Assembly: GCF_005049285.1 (NCBI RefSeq)
Contig: NZ_SOSC01000012.1
Coordinates: forward strand, 18,901 to 82,900
Reading direction: 5' to 3'
Length of the DNA stretch: 64,000 bases
Origin: Halorientalis salina
GTDB lineage: Archaea; Halobacteriota; Halobacteria; Halobacteriales; Haloarculaceae
Shown here in pieces: positions 52,002-60,920 of the stretch. The notes beneath the pieces are model-generated. The model was not told the DNA's origin, did not search any database, and worked only from the letters and a program-made list of their open reading frames with translations. How positions within the stretch are numbered: the first letter of the stretch is position 1; each line of letters begins with the position of its first letter. A program made the translations under genes and the position numbers.

Positions 52002-53063
52002 TCACCGCGCAGGTGGTGCGTTTCGTGCGTTCGCTGTTAGCCGGTGTGACTCCCGCCTGATCTCGCCGACGCGGTCCATCACCCGTCCCGCAACGTCCTC
52101 GAACAGCGCCGCGGACTCGGTGTCCGACAGGACGACCGGTTCGCCGTCCTCGCCGGACTGCTGGACCGCTGGGTCGAGCGGAATCCGTCCCAGTAGTGAG
52201 AGGTCGTAGTCGTCGGCGAGCTTCTCCCCGCCGCCCGCGGCGAAGACGTCGTGTTCGCTCCCGCAGTCCGGGCAGACGAACGTGCTCATGTTCTCGACGA
52301 CACCGAGCACGCGGGCGTCGCGGTCGTCGTACATCCGGACGCCCTTGCGGGCGTTGTCCAGCGCGACGTCCTGGGGCGTCGTCACGACGACAGACCCCAC
52401 GACGGGCATCTGCTGGAGCATCGTCAGCTGTGCGTCGCCGGTGCCCGGCGGCAGGTCGACGACGAGGTAGTCCAGGTCACCCCAATCGGTGTCGTGGTAG
52501 AGCTGGGTCAGGACCTTGTCGACCATTGCCCCGCGCCAGATGACGGGGTCGTTCTCGCCGACGAGGAACCCGATGCTCATGAGCTTCATCCCGTAGTGCT
52601 CGACCGGGATGATCGTCTCGTCGTCCTCGGCCATCCCCGGGTGCTCGTGCACGCCGAGCATCCGGGGGATGTTCGGCCCGTACACGTCGGCGTCGAACAG
52701 GCCGACCGACGCCCCGCGCTGGGCCATCGCCGTCGCGAGGTTCACTGCGACGGTGCTCTTGCCGACGCCACCTTTCCCGGAGGAGACCGCGATCACGTTC
52801 GGGGCGTCCTCGACGAGGCCCGCTGGCGTCTGGTCGTCGATCTCAACCGAGAGCGACGGCTCGTAGCCCGCCTCGCGGACGGCCTCCCGGACCTGCTCCG
52901 CAATCTCCGTCTCGGTCGGCGCGTGTGGCGCCCCGAGCGCGAGCGGGACGTGTGCGACTCCGTCCTCGATCTCGATGTCTCCGACGAGTCCGAGCGAGAC
53001 GAGGTTGTCGTCGAATCGCGGGTCGTCGATCGCTGCCAGCCGGTCGCGTACGTCGTCTGTCAT
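52002..53063 (-). CDS. Mrp/NBP35-type P-loop Fe-S cluster carrier
   Basis: 353 aa from the ATG at 53063, overlapping the previous stop as ATGA; a longer frame upstream is low-complexity and rejected. The N-terminal DUF59-like domain (DPRFDDNLVSLGLVGDIEI) is followed by a P-loop SSGKGGVGKST (about 100), DADVYGPNIPRMLG, VVDLPPGTGD and FVCPDCGSEHD, which carries the CxxC for cluster binding. It probably inserts or carries Fe-S clusters for the reductase, whose genes directly precede it. Confidence 0.9.
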   Translation of the reverse strand: MTDDVRDRLAAIDDPRFDDNLVSLGLVGDIEIEDGVAHVPLALGAPHAPTETEIAEQVREAVREAGYEPSLSVEIDDQTPAGLVEDAPNVIAVSSGKGGVGKSTVAVNLATAMAQRGASVGLFDADVYGPNIPRMLGVHEHPGMAEDDETIIPVEHYGMKLMSIGFLVGENDPVIWRGAMVDKVLTQLYHDTDWGDLDYLVVDLPPGTGDAQLTMLQQMPVVGSVVVTTPQDVALDNARKGVRMYDDRDARVLGVVENMSTFVCPDCGSEHDVFAAGGGEKLADDYDLSLLGRIPLDPAVQQSGEDGEPVVLSDTESAALFEDVAGRVMDRVGEIRRESHRLTANARNAPPAR

Positions 53064-53440
53064 TGTGTCATCACTGTCCGTTCGGTTGCGTCGTGTCGAC
53101 CGCCGTCGCCGATCGGTCGGTCGGGCGTTTCGTCCAGTTTCACCGACGCACGCTGCCAGAGTACGGCCTCCCGGTCGTCGGTGAACGTCTCGAAGCGCTC
53201 CATTGCGGCCTCGTGTTCGTCGCTGTTGACGAACGCCGCCCAGTCCCTGAGCGTCTCGAAGCCGAACACGAACTTCACTGCCGGCGAGAGACCCGTGTCG
53301 TTCTGGAAGACGTCGAAGGAGGCCACCCTGTCGTGGCTGAGCCACGCGACGGCCTCGCCGGACAGCCAGTCGTCGAAGGTGTCCCGGTGGCGGCCCGACA
53401 CGTCGAACTCGATCTCGTAGTGGTTCGGTACGTCGAGCAT
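53060..53440 (-). CDS. Ferredoxin-like-fold hypothetical protein in the reductase operon
   Basis: 126 aa from the ATG at 53440, or GTG at 53446 which overlaps the torD stop. The alternation NHYEIEFDVSGRHRDTFDDWL, VASFDVFQNDTG and VKFVFGFETLRDWAAFVNS is that of dimeric alpha/beta barrel (EthD/ABM-like) proteins. No catalytic residues can be named. It is coupled to torD and mrp, so a maturation role is plausible. The real function is unknown. Confidence 0.55.
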   Translation of the reverse strand: MLDVPNHYEIEFDVSGRHRDTFDDWLSGEAVAWLSHDRVASFDVFQNDTGLSPAVKFVFGFETLRDWAAFVNSDEHEAAMERFETFTDDREAVLWQRASVKLDETPDRPIGDGGRHDATERTVMTQ

Positions 53441-53442
53441 GG

Positions 53443-54135
53443 TCACCGGCCCTCCGCGAGCGCGTTGTGGTGTGCCGTGACGACTGCGAGCGCCAGGTCG
53501 AGCAGTCCGGCGTAGTACTTGTGCGGGTCCTCCTGCTGGAGGCGAGCGTGATAGGTCGGTAGCCACTCGGTCAGGTGCTCGTCGAGCAGCCACCACCTGG
53601 CATCGTCAAGGTCGGGTTCGTCTGGCCCCCTGTCGGTGTCCTCCATTGCGACCAGTTCCCCGAGGAACTGCAACTCGAGGCCGAGGTGGTCCGGCGGCTC
53701 GTTGCCGTGGGAGTCGTCGACGTCGACGCCCGCCCAGCGGTACCCCTTCCTGATCTCGGTCGTCGTCCCGCTGTAGAAGCTCCCGTCGACGTACATCGAC
53801 TCGTAGGGCGGGTCCGGTGCTCGCTCGGAGACCCCCCGGAAGAGGTGCGTGTACGCCTCGCGAAGCGCCTCCACGTCGGCGGTCGCGCCCTCCTGGATTC
53901 GCTCCAGGGCCGTCTCGATTTCGATTGGCAGGGAGTCTGCGCTGCACTGCCACTCGCTGGCCCAAATCCCGACGGCTTCGGCCCGGTCGCGGTCGGGCAG
54001 GACGAGGAGCTGCTCGCCCAACACCCGGTAGACGCGAGCGTCTAGTCCACTGTCGCCGACGATTTCGGACGCGCGTGCGTCGGCATTCTCGGCCGCGACC
54101 CGCCCGGCGCCAGTGTTGCCGTCGTTCGTCGTCAT
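53443..54135 (-). CDS. TorD/DmsD-family chaperone
   Basis: 230 aa from the ATG at 54135, overlapping the NrfD gene stop. An acidic all-helical protein with AYTHLFRGVSERAPDPPYESMYVDG, which matches the TorD-family motif E/Y-x-x-LF-x-G...P-x-x-ES. It also has YAGLLDLALAVV near the end. It would bind the Tat signal of the catalytic subunit and assist cofactor loading before export. Its place after the A, B and C subunit genes is the usual one. Confidence 0.85.
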   Translation of the reverse strand: MTTNDGNTGAGRVAAENADARASEIVGDSGLDARVYRVLGEQLLVLPDRDRAEAVGIWASEWQCSADSLPIEIETALERIQEGATADVEALREAYTHLFRGVSERAPDPPYESMYVDGSFYSGTTTEIRKGYRWAGVDVDDSHGNEPPDHLGLELQFLGELVAMEDTDRGPDEPDLDDARWWLLDEHLTEWLPTYHARLQQEDPHKYYAGLLDLALAVVTAHHNALAEGR

Positions 54136-55424
54136 GTTTCTTCGACTCCGTTGGTCGTGACGACCGGGAGTGTTTTTGTGAACACGAGCAGCCCCAATCC
54201 GACCAGTGCCGTCGTCCCCATCAGGTTCAGCCACTCGTAGATGGAGGGCGTGTACTCGCCCACCGGGTACGCCAGGTCGGGGTACATCAGGCCGCCGACG
54301 GTGAGCCACGTCTCTTGGTGGAGGACGCCGACGAGCATTACGCCGGCGAAGAGGACCGTCCCGACGAGGCTGAACCGACCGAGCGCCTGCTGGCCGACCA
54401 GGTAGATCGTCGGAATCACGACGGCCGCGACGGCGAGCCACAGCAGCGGGGCGAGCGGCCCCTGGAAGACGAGCATCGAGACGTTCGGGTCGGCCATGTC
54501 GGCCGCGAACGTTCCCGTCTGGACCTCGTAGAAGACGCCCAGCAGGTACGTGAACGCGAACGCGCCGGTGAACACGCCGAGCCGCCGGAGCGTCTCGTCG
54601 GTGAACACGTCGTCGAGGCCGTAGGCGAACCGCAGGACACCGGCGACGAACAGCAGCGCCGCGGCACCGACGGTCATGCTGCCGGCGAGGAACGTCGGCC
54701 CCTGGATGGCGCCGAACCAGTTGATGTTCACGCCGAACGGCCCCCAGACGAACGGCACGACGCCGCCGCCGACGACGGGAATGAACACCAGTACCGCGGC
54801 GGCGAGCCACCACTGGAGGCCCCGACTGTCGCTGTCCGTCCGCGAATCATCGTAGCTGATCAGCAGGGCATCGTAGACGGGTGCGAGGACCGACGGAAGG
54901 ACGTCGTCCTCCCGGTGTAGCTCGTGTATGTCTCGACGAACGGATACGATCAGGTAGGCGACCGAGAGCAGGCCCAGTCCGGCGAGCAGGATGACGTCCC
55001 AGGCAATCGGCGACTCGAGCGGGAGGTACAGCAGGGTGTTCAACACCCGGAACGGCTGCCCGAGGTCGAAGACGATGTGCAGGAAGCTCGCGAGGAACGC
55101 CAGCGGCGTCACGAGTTCCCCGACCCGGGCGTAGGGCTCGTAGTCGTCCATCTCGAAGACCCGGATGATCGCCGACAGCGCGATGGCGCCGACGCCCATC
55201 AGGGCCCACCAGGTGAACGCGCCGATGTCCAGCCCCCAGGGGACGCCAGCGTCGGTCCCCCAGTTGTTCAGGCCGGTGATGGCGTGCCCCTCCGTGAGGA
55301 CGGTCACGAAACTGTACACCATGCCGAGCACGAGCAGGACCGCGACGGCGACGAGGCCGTAGTAGATCTTGCTCGTCGACTCGAAGGGTTCGGTGAGCCG
55401 TTTCCGCGCGGATGGAGTGCTCAT
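54132..55424 (-). CDS. NrfD/PsrC-type membrane subunit
   Basis: A 430-aa protein with about ten transmembrane helices, for example YYGLVAVAVLLVLGMVYS, WLAAAVLVFIPVVGGG and LAPLLWLAVAAVVIPTIYLVG. It has the NrfD-like ALMGVGAIALSAIIRVFEMDDY in the third helix. NrfD/PsrC proteins exchange electrons with the quinone pool and anchor the A and B subunits. It overlaps the ferredoxin gene upstream and torD downstream by 4 nt each. Confidence 0.88.
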   Translation of the reverse strand: MSTPSARKRLTEPFESTSKIYYGLVAVAVLLVLGMVYSFVTVLTEGHAITGLNNWGTDAGVPWGLDIGAFTWWALMGVGAIALSAIIRVFEMDDYEPYARVGELVTPLAFLASFLHIVFDLGQPFRVLNTLLYLPLESPIAWDVILLAGLGLLSVAYLIVSVRRDIHELHREDDVLPSVLAPVYDALLISYDDSRTDSDSRGLQWWLAAAVLVFIPVVGGGVVPFVWGPFGVNINWFGAIQGPTFLAGSMTVGAAALLFVAGVLRFAYGLDDVFTDETLRRLGVFTGAFAFTYLLGVFYEVQTGTFAADMADPNVSMLVFQGPLAPLLWLAVAAVVIPTIYLVGQQALGRFSLVGTVLFAGVMLVGVLHQETWLTVGGLMYPDLAYPVGEYTPSIYEWLNLMGTTALVGLGLLVFTKTLPVVTTNGVEET

Positions 55425-56296
55425 TGGTTCACCTCCACGTCCGTGGAGCGAGTCTCAGGTGGGTTGTTTTCGATCTCGATTGCCTCCTCGGGGTCCTTGA
55501 ACGTGTCCGCACCCTCGATGGTGCGGGCGTCGTCGCTGGGTTCGTCGCCGATGTAGACGATGTTCGGCTCGGTACCCCGGTCTTCGAGCAGCTTGAACGT
55601 CGATGAAGAGGACTTCTCCCGGAGGTGCTGGCGCGGCTCGCTCCCGGGGTCCTCCATGTCGCCGAACTTGATGGCGTCGACGGGACAGGTCTGTTGACAG
55701 GCCGTCGTCCCCTGCTGGCCGCGCTCTTCGTTGTCCTGGCGGTGGACACACATCGTACACTTGCTCATCACGCCCTCGGGCTGCGGGCCCGACATCTTCG
55801 TCCCCCGGGGCTCGACGCCCTGGTCGTGGATCGGGTCGTGCCACGGCGGCTTCCCGCCGTCGGCGTTGTCGTCGCCGAGTGCGTCGGCGAGACTGCCCGA
55901 CCCGAAGGTGTCGTCGCCACCGCTTTCCGAGTGGCCGTAGCCGTACTGGCCGTCTTCGGGGTGCTGGAACTGCGCGTAGTTGACGCCGTACGGGCAACCG
56001 ATCTCGCAGTACCGGCAGCCGATACAGCGGTCGTAATCGGTGAGGACGATGCCGTCCTCCTCGCGCTTGAACCGTGCCGAGGTCGGGCACGCCGCCGCAC
56101 AGGACGGCTCCGAGCAGTGCTGGCACGGCCGGGGCATGTTGGTCTGTTCCGTGTTGGGGTGCTCGCCCTCCTCGAAGCGGAAGACGTGCATCCAGAACGC
56201 CCCGCGGGGCGTGCTGTTCTCGACCTTGCAGGCCTCCATGCAGGCCCGGCAGCCGTAACACCGCTCCATGTCGATGGCCATGCCAAGTTGTGTCAT
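55421..56296 (-). CDS. Four-cluster ferredoxin subunit of the molybdoenzyme
   Basis: A 291-aa protein. Four Cys sets are visible: CYGCRACMEACK (about 13-24), CQHCSEPSCAAACP (58-71), CIGCRYCEIGCP (91-102) and CTMCVH with a later CQQTCP (180-205). This is the DmsB/PsrB/TtrB pattern of 16 Cys for four [4Fe-4S] clusters. There are two unusual acidic inserts (about 125-165) and a long C-terminal tail (about 235-291). It passes electrons between NrfD and the catalytic subunit. Confidence 0.93.
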   Translation of the reverse strand: MTQLGMAIDMERCYGCRACMEACKVENSTPRGAFWMHVFRFEEGEHPNTEQTNMPRPCQHCSEPSCAAACPTSARFKREEDGIVLTDYDRCIGCRYCEIGCPYGVNYAQFQHPEDGQYGYGHSESGGDDTFGSGSLADALGDDNADGGKPPWHDPIHDQGVEPRGTKMSGPQPEGVMSKCTMCVHRQDNEERGQQGTTACQQTCPVDAIKFGDMEDPGSEPRQHLREKSSSSTFKLLEDRGTEPNIVYIGDEPSDDARTIEGADTFKDPEEAIEIENNPPETRSTDVEVNQ

Positions 56297-59052
56297 TAGC
56301 TGTCACCTCCTTTGGGTTCGACCTTCGCACGGACCTGGAACGCCTGGCCGTTGTCCAGGCCGATGTAGCCGGGCCCGCTCGGGATGGCACTATTGATGTT
56401 CGGACCTTCGTCGAGCGCATCGGTCTCGGGGTCCTTCCAGGAGCCGTGGTGGCCGGGCACGCCAACCGTGCCGGGCTTGACACCGTCCTGAATCATTACG
56501 ACGCCCTCGACCTGGTAGCTCTCGTCGTTCTGGGCGTCGTGGGTTTCGAGCACGACCTCCTCGCCGTTCTCGACGCCGATGCGGTCGGCGTCCTCGGGGT
56601 TCAGCCGGATCGAACTCCGCGGCGTGATCTCGTTGAGCAGCTTGTTGTTCGCCGTCCGCGACTGCTTCTGTTCGATCTGATGCCAGCTGAACAGCGTCAG
56701 GTCGTACTCGTCGGGGGAGTCGAACATCGTCGGCTGCCGCCAGGTCGGGAACGCGGTGTAGTCCTGGATGTAGGGTAGCTCCGACTTGGGGTCGTCGAAC
56801 TTCGAGTCGGCCATCAGTTCGTCGACGCGCTCGCCCAGGCGGAACAGCGTCTCGCTGTAGAACTCGTGTTTGGCGTCGTAGGGATTGAACTCGCCGTAGC
56901 CGTTGTCCATCCCCCACGTGTACGCGTAGCGGTTGCCGTCGCCGACCTCCCACTCGTTGGTGATGACGTTGCCCTCGCGGAACCACTCGAGGCTCTTGCC
57001 CTTGGTCTTGGCCCAGCGGTCGAGGCCGTCACGGAGGAACTCGCTGGGGTCGTCCGGCGTCTCCTCGGCCCCGGAGTAGGCGTACTCGGTGCCGTCGAGG
57101 CCGAGTTCGGAGTTGATGTCCGCGACGTATTCCTCGTAGGCGTCGACGGCCTTCGCCATCTGGATGAAGATCTCGGCGTCGGGCTTGCTGTTCCAGAGCG
57201 GGTCCATCGAGGGGAAGCGGATGTGCTCGATGTCGGCGTAGCCGTTCCAGCCGCCCGTCGGGCCCTGGAGCTTGTCGGCGGTCGCCGCCGGCAGCACGTA
57301 GTCGGCGGCGACGTCGGCCGTCTCGCTCATCCAGGGGTCGACGACGACGGTCGTGTCGACCTTGCTCATGCTCTCGACGACGGTGTCCGTCCGAGGCGCC
57401 ATCATGACCGGATTGGCCATCTGGACGATCCACGCCATCTCTCCCGGCTCGTACGGGAGGTTGAACTTCTCGGGGTTGTTCTGGCTGACGTGGTTCTGGG
57501 AGTAGCCCGTCGACGAGATGGGGTGGAACATACTCCCGGCCAGGTCGGGGCCGTCAGGGTTGGGCGTGATCTTCTCGGGGTGGAACGCCTGGTCGCGGAA
57601 CGGCTGTCGGTAGTCCTTGGGGCCGTCGTACTTGGCCTTCCGGACGCGCGTGGAGCCGACGACATCGATCGCCCCGACCAGCATCGCGGCGTGGTAGTGA
57701 GCCATCGTCGTCTGGACGCCCATCTCCTGCTGGGCGACGTGGTAGCCGTGCATCCCCACCGGCCGATAGGGGATCTCGACGCCGTCGACCTCGACGGTCG
57801 CACCGATCTTCGCGTTCTCGCCCCACTTCACGGCGAGTTCGTCGATGGTGTCGGCGTCGATTCCGGTTATTTCGGCGGCCCACTCGGGGTCGTACTGCTG
57901 GATGTGTTCGAGGTACAGCTGGAAGCCGGGTTTGACTTCGGTCCCGTCGACCTCGTAGGTGCCTTCCAGCGCGACGTTCTCCGGCGCGGACGCTGCCTCG
58001 TGGGCGACCGCTTCGCCTGCCGCCTCGTCCCAGACCAGTTCGCCGTCGGCCCAGGTGTACTCCTCGCCTGGGTCCTGGGCGTCGTCGGTCCGGAGGATGT
58101 GGCCTTCTTTGTCGCCTTCCGTGGCGACGAGACACGGCGCGTTCGTGGCGGTCGTGAGGTACTCCTCGTCGATGTACCCCTCGCGGACGAGGACGCTGTT
58201 GAACGCCAGCCAGAACGCCATGTCCGTCCCGGGCTCGATCGGGAGCCACTGGTCGGTGTAGGGGCCGGAGTTACGGCGCTGCGGGTCGATCGCGACGGTC
58301 TCCATCCCCTGGTCGTCGCGGGCGTCCGCAATCTGCTTCGGCCACGTGATCTGGCAGAGGTGGGCACCGCCGCCCTGGGTCATGTTGTGGCCCCAGCCGA
58401 TGAAGAACTCGCAGTCCTCGAAGTCGGTCTCCGAGACCCCGTGAGTCGCGAACATCAGCTCCTGACCGCGGTAGCCCGAGTCCGAGCAGGTGGCACCGTG
58501 GCCGTACTTCTCCATGCTGCCGTACTTGTTGCTCGTGCCGGTCACCCAGGCGTCCTCCTGCCACTGTGGGGACTTCTTCCGGCCGACCTGGAAGACGACC
58601 CGCCGGGGGTCGTCCTCGAGTTTGTCCATCAGGTCCTCGCCGATTTCGTCCATCGCCTGGTCCCAGCTGATCTCCTGCCACTCGCCGTGCTGCCCCTTCT
58701 CGTTGGTCCGCTTCAACGGGGCCTTGATCCGGTAGGGGTTGTAGACCTGCTCGATCTGTGCCTGGCCCTTCGGACAGAGCGAGCCCTCAGTCCGCGGGTC
58801 CTCGGGGTTGCCTTCGTACTTGACTACCCGGTTGCCGACCTTCTTCGCAGTGGCCGAACAGTCCATCTTCCCGATCCAGCAGGCCGTCGGCACCTCCTCG
58901 TACTCGAGAGCGGCGCCGTCCGACTGGGCGCCCCCGAGAGACGTGAAGTGGCTCGCACTTCCGCCGATGCCGAGCGCCAGGGCTGCCGCGCCTCCTGTTT
59001 TCAGCGCGTCGCGACGCGTCAGTTCGAGGTTCCCGGAATCGTTGCGTTCCAT
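56296..59052 (-). CDS. DMSO-reductase-superfamily catalytic subunit
   Basis: A 918-aa protein with a Tat signal (LTRRDALKTGG). The N-terminal Fe-S site reads C58-WIG-KMD-C65 and later C93 in SLCPKGQ, so the usual second Cys of C-x2-C-x3-C is Gly61. KYGHGATCSDSGYRG (C189) is where a Mo-ligating Cys is expected, which favours the PsrA/PhsA/ArrA side over Ser-ligated DmsA. Molybdopterin-binding segments (FIGWGHNMTQGG, AIDPQRRNSG) and the C-terminal cap (EDADRIGVENGEEVVLETHD) are present. The substrate is uncertain: sulfur compounds, arsenate or an S/N-oxide are all possible. It is exported by Tat. Confidence 0.9.
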   Translation of the reverse strand: MERNDSGNLELTRRDALKTGGAAALALGIGGSASHFTSLGGAQSDGAALEYEEVPTACWIGKMDCSATAKKVGNRVVKYEGNPEDPRTEGSLCPKGQAQIEQVYNPYRIKAPLKRTNEKGQHGEWQEISWDQAMDEIGEDLMDKLEDDPRRVVFQVGRKKSPQWQEDAWVTGTSNKYGSMEKYGHGATCSDSGYRGQELMFATHGVSETDFEDCEFFIGWGHNMTQGGGAHLCQITWPKQIADARDDQGMETVAIDPQRRNSGPYTDQWLPIEPGTDMAFWLAFNSVLVREGYIDEEYLTTATNAPCLVATEGDKEGHILRTDDAQDPGEEYTWADGELVWDEAAGEAVAHEAASAPENVALEGTYEVDGTEVKPGFQLYLEHIQQYDPEWAAEITGIDADTIDELAVKWGENAKIGATVEVDGVEIPYRPVGMHGYHVAQQEMGVQTTMAHYHAAMLVGAIDVVGSTRVRKAKYDGPKDYRQPFRDQAFHPEKITPNPDGPDLAGSMFHPISSTGYSQNHVSQNNPEKFNLPYEPGEMAWIVQMANPVMMAPRTDTVVESMSKVDTTVVVDPWMSETADVAADYVLPAATADKLQGPTGGWNGYADIEHIRFPSMDPLWNSKPDAEIFIQMAKAVDAYEEYVADINSELGLDGTEYAYSGAEETPDDPSEFLRDGLDRWAKTKGKSLEWFREGNVITNEWEVGDGNRYAYTWGMDNGYGEFNPYDAKHEFYSETLFRLGERVDELMADSKFDDPKSELPYIQDYTAFPTWRQPTMFDSPDEYDLTLFSWHQIEQKQSRTANNKLLNEITPRSSIRLNPEDADRIGVENGEEVVLETHDAQNDESYQVEGVVMIQDGVKPGTVGVPGHHGSWKDPETDALDEGPNINSAIPSGPGYIGLDNGQAFQVRAKVEPKGGDS

Positions 59053-59053
59053 G

Positions 59054-59287
59054 TTAGTCCTCCGTCCTCGTCGGTCGGTCGTCGACGCCGAACTCCTCGA
59101 CGACCGCGTCGTGGTACTTCTCGTTGAACTCCTCCTGGGTCAATTCGCCGCGCGCGAGCCGGATCGCGTCTTTCCCCATCTCCTTGCCGAGTTCCGTGTC
59201 CTGCTCGACGTCGGAGAGGCGATTTTCTGCCCACTCGTCGAACTCGTCGTCCTCGATGTCTGGTGGTTCTCCATGGTCGGGCCTCAT
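59054..59287 (-). CDS. 77-aa acidic protein opening the reductase operon
   Basis: 77 aa, ending 1 nt before the catalytic subunit ATG. A helical acidic protein with DEFDEWAENRLSDVEQDTELG and KDAIRLARGELTQEEFNEKYHDAVVEEFG. Small proteins of this type precede molybdoenzyme genes in haloarchaeal dms-type operons. It has no cysteines and no membrane helix. The role is unknown; chaperone or assembly factor are possibilities. Confidence 0.65.
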   Translation of the reverse strand: MRPDHGEPPDIEDDEFDEWAENRLSDVEQDTELGKEMGKDAIRLARGELTQEEFNEKYHDAVVEEFGVDDRPTRTED

Positions 59288-59338
59288 ACTAGGATAGTAG
59301 CTAGACGCCCCCCTACCACTCGCGCTGAATATCGAAGG

Positions 59339-59349
59339 CTTTTATAAGT
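59339..59349 (-). promoter_or_regulatory. TATA box of the reductase operon
   Basis: Minus strand CTTATAAAAG, about 52-62 nt before the ATG at 59287, suggesting a leader of about 25-30 nt. It lies between the CMD-like gene and the operon and is a strong consensus box. Confidence 0.6.
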
Positions 59350-59384
59350 TGGTGTCGGCGGAAAAACAAGTGATGGCGGGCCGG

Positions 59385-59714
59385 TCAGTCCGCGAGGTCG
59401 TCGATCCACGTCAGGGCCGCGACCGACTTCGGGAACCCGATCGTCGGGGTCGCGAGCATCGCAACGTGTCGGAGTGCTTCGGGGTCGACATCTTCCTCCA
59501 GGCCTCTGCGGACGTGCGAGTGGACGGCGCCCTCCGACTGGGCGCCGACAGCCAGCGCGAGTTTCACGAGACGCTTCGTCTCGCCGTCTATCGGCCCGGC
59601 CTCCGAGCAGGCCTTCCCGAGCTCGGCGTACGCGTCCCACACGTCCGGGTACGTCTCGGCGACACTGCTGGCGGCTGCTGGCAGGTCGGTCGGGTCGTCG
59701 GTCTTGTCTGTCAT
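59385..59714 (-). CDS. CMD/AhpD-like protein lacking the CxxC pair
   Basis: 109 aa from the ATG at 59714 (MTDKTDDPTD). The AhpD/carboxymuconolactone decarboxylase fold is seen in WDAYAELGKACSEAGPID, TKRLVKLALAVGAQSEGAVHSHVRRGLEEDV and LRHVAMLATPTIGFPKSVAAL. The catalytic CxxC of AhpD would lie at SEGAVHSH but both cysteines are absent, while His is kept. It may therefore be a non-redox member. It precedes the reductase operon on the same strand. Confidence 0.8.
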   Translation of the reverse strand: MTDKTDDPTDLPAAASSVAETYPDVWDAYAELGKACSEAGPIDGETKRLVKLALAVGAQSEGAVHSHVRRGLEEDVDPEALRHVAMLATPTIGFPKSVAALTWIDDLAD

Positions 59715-59945
59715 ATCAGACACGTTCGGGGACCGAACTGAAAAGGGCTCGCGTAGGTTCTCCAACTGTGGGAGGCGGCGAACGATACACCACTCCCCGC
59801 CGAAACGGAAGCGAGGCTGTGTCCGACAGCGGCCTCGTCACGGCAGCGACCGGACGCCGACGCGAATCTCCGAGAGAGAGGCCGCTGTCGTCGGATACAG
59901 AACGCTCGAATCAGGACCGGACTTGATCCGGGTCTCCTGCACGCC

Positions 59946-60218
59946 TCACTCGCTTGTTTCGTCGCTATCGCCCGAATCCGTTGCCGCGTATGCGACGTCT
60001 TCGACCTCCCGGCGGTGCACCTCGTCGCCGTCGGTCTCGACGTACCGGTAACAGACGCCCTCTGTCTCCGTTTTCGTCGCGCGATGTGACCCGTCACAGA
60101 ACGGGAAGTCCTCGGAGAGACCGCACTGACAGACGGCGACGTCTCCCTTCTCAGGGTCGAGGTCCGATTCGTCGAGCTTCCTCGGTCCAGTCGCGTCGAG
60201 TTCCACCAACCGACTCAT
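59946..60218 (-). CDS. CDGSH iron-sulfur domain protein
   Basis: 90 aa with DVAVCQCGLSEDFPFCDGSHRAT, the C-x-C...C-D-G-S-H motif that binds a [2Fe-2S] cluster with three Cys and one His. The C-terminal 35 residues are acidic. These proteins transfer or sense Fe-S clusters and redox state. Its neighbours are the molybdoenzyme operon and its Cys-rich regulator. Confidence 0.9.
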   Translation of the reverse strand: MSRLVELDATGPRKLDESDLDPEKGDVAVCQCGLSEDFPFCDGSHRATKTETEGVCYRYVETDGDEVHRREVEDVAYAATDSGDSDETSE

Positions 60219-60256
60219 ACGAGAACGTTAGGACCCGTCGAGGTAATGCCCGTGGT

Positions 60257-60916
60257 TCACTCGTTTACACTCGTTTGAGCGAACGTGGCGGTGGCGAGTT
60301 TCGACTCCACGGCCTTCAGCCGCTGTGACAGTGCCGACGTCGAAATCCCGAAGTCGTCCGCGAGTTCGTCGACGGACGTCTCACGCGGTGTCGAGTAGTA
60401 GCCTTCAGAGACAGCCTTTGCGACCGCCTCGCGCTGTTTCTCCGTGATCTCGTGGAGGTCGAGTGTCACGGTGTTCTCGCTTCGTTCGGCCTCTCCGGTG
60501 TCGATCCGTTTCAGCTGTCGGAGCCGGAGCCGCTCACTGCTCTCCTTCAGCGAGTCGACCAGGTCCGAGAGCCGCTCGCGGTCCGAGAGGTACGTCTCGA
60601 CGAGGAGTCGTCCGTCGACGACGTCGACGAACTGCGGAACGCACTTGAACTCTCCGAACACGGTACAGAGACACGTCGCATCGACGTCGCTCGTCGAATG
60701 CACGACTTCGGTACACGCCTGATCCGACGGGCACGCACATTCGTCGGTCTGGACGGTCGTATCGGTGTGGCACTCGTCCCCGACGAGCTGGTGTCTGACC
60801 TCCTCGACCTGCCCGTCGAAACTGCCGAGGGGACAGTGGCTCTCGGGGGCTGGCTCGACCTCGAACACGACGCACAGGTCACGCCGTGTTCTCGTTGGAT
60901 TAGTACCCCCAGTCAT
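60257..60916 (-). CDS. Cys-rich bat-type HTH_10 regulator (DmsR-like)
   Basis: A 219-aa protein. The C-terminal HTH_10 domain has LTEKQREAVAKAV-like text (ITEKQREAVAKAVSEGYYS) and TSVDELADDFGISTSALSQRL, typical of bacterio-opsin-activator regulators. The N-terminal 100 residues hold nine cysteines (15, 28, 49, 60, 62, 68, 82, 84, 92), a candidate Fe-S or metal sensor. DmsR in Halobacterium regulates the dms operon. This gene is likely the activator of the reductase operon, induced without oxygen. Confidence 0.85.
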   Translation of the reverse strand: MTGGTNPTRTRRDLCVVFEVEPAPESHCPLGSFDGQVEEVRHQLVGDECHTDTTVQTDECACPSDQACTEVVHSTSDVDATCLCTVFGEFKCVPQFVDVVDGRLLVETYLSDRERLSDLVDSLKESSERLRLRQLKRIDTGEAERSENTVTLDLHEITEKQREAVAKAVSEGYYSTPRETSVDELADDFGISTSALSQRLKAVESKLATATFAQTSVNE

Positions 60917-60920
60917 TGTT

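Noticed and set aside
53064..53345. N-terminal extension of the Mrp frame
   Set aside because: The extension overlaps the coupled upstream gene and is low-complexity; the ATG at 53063 fits the ATGA overlap.
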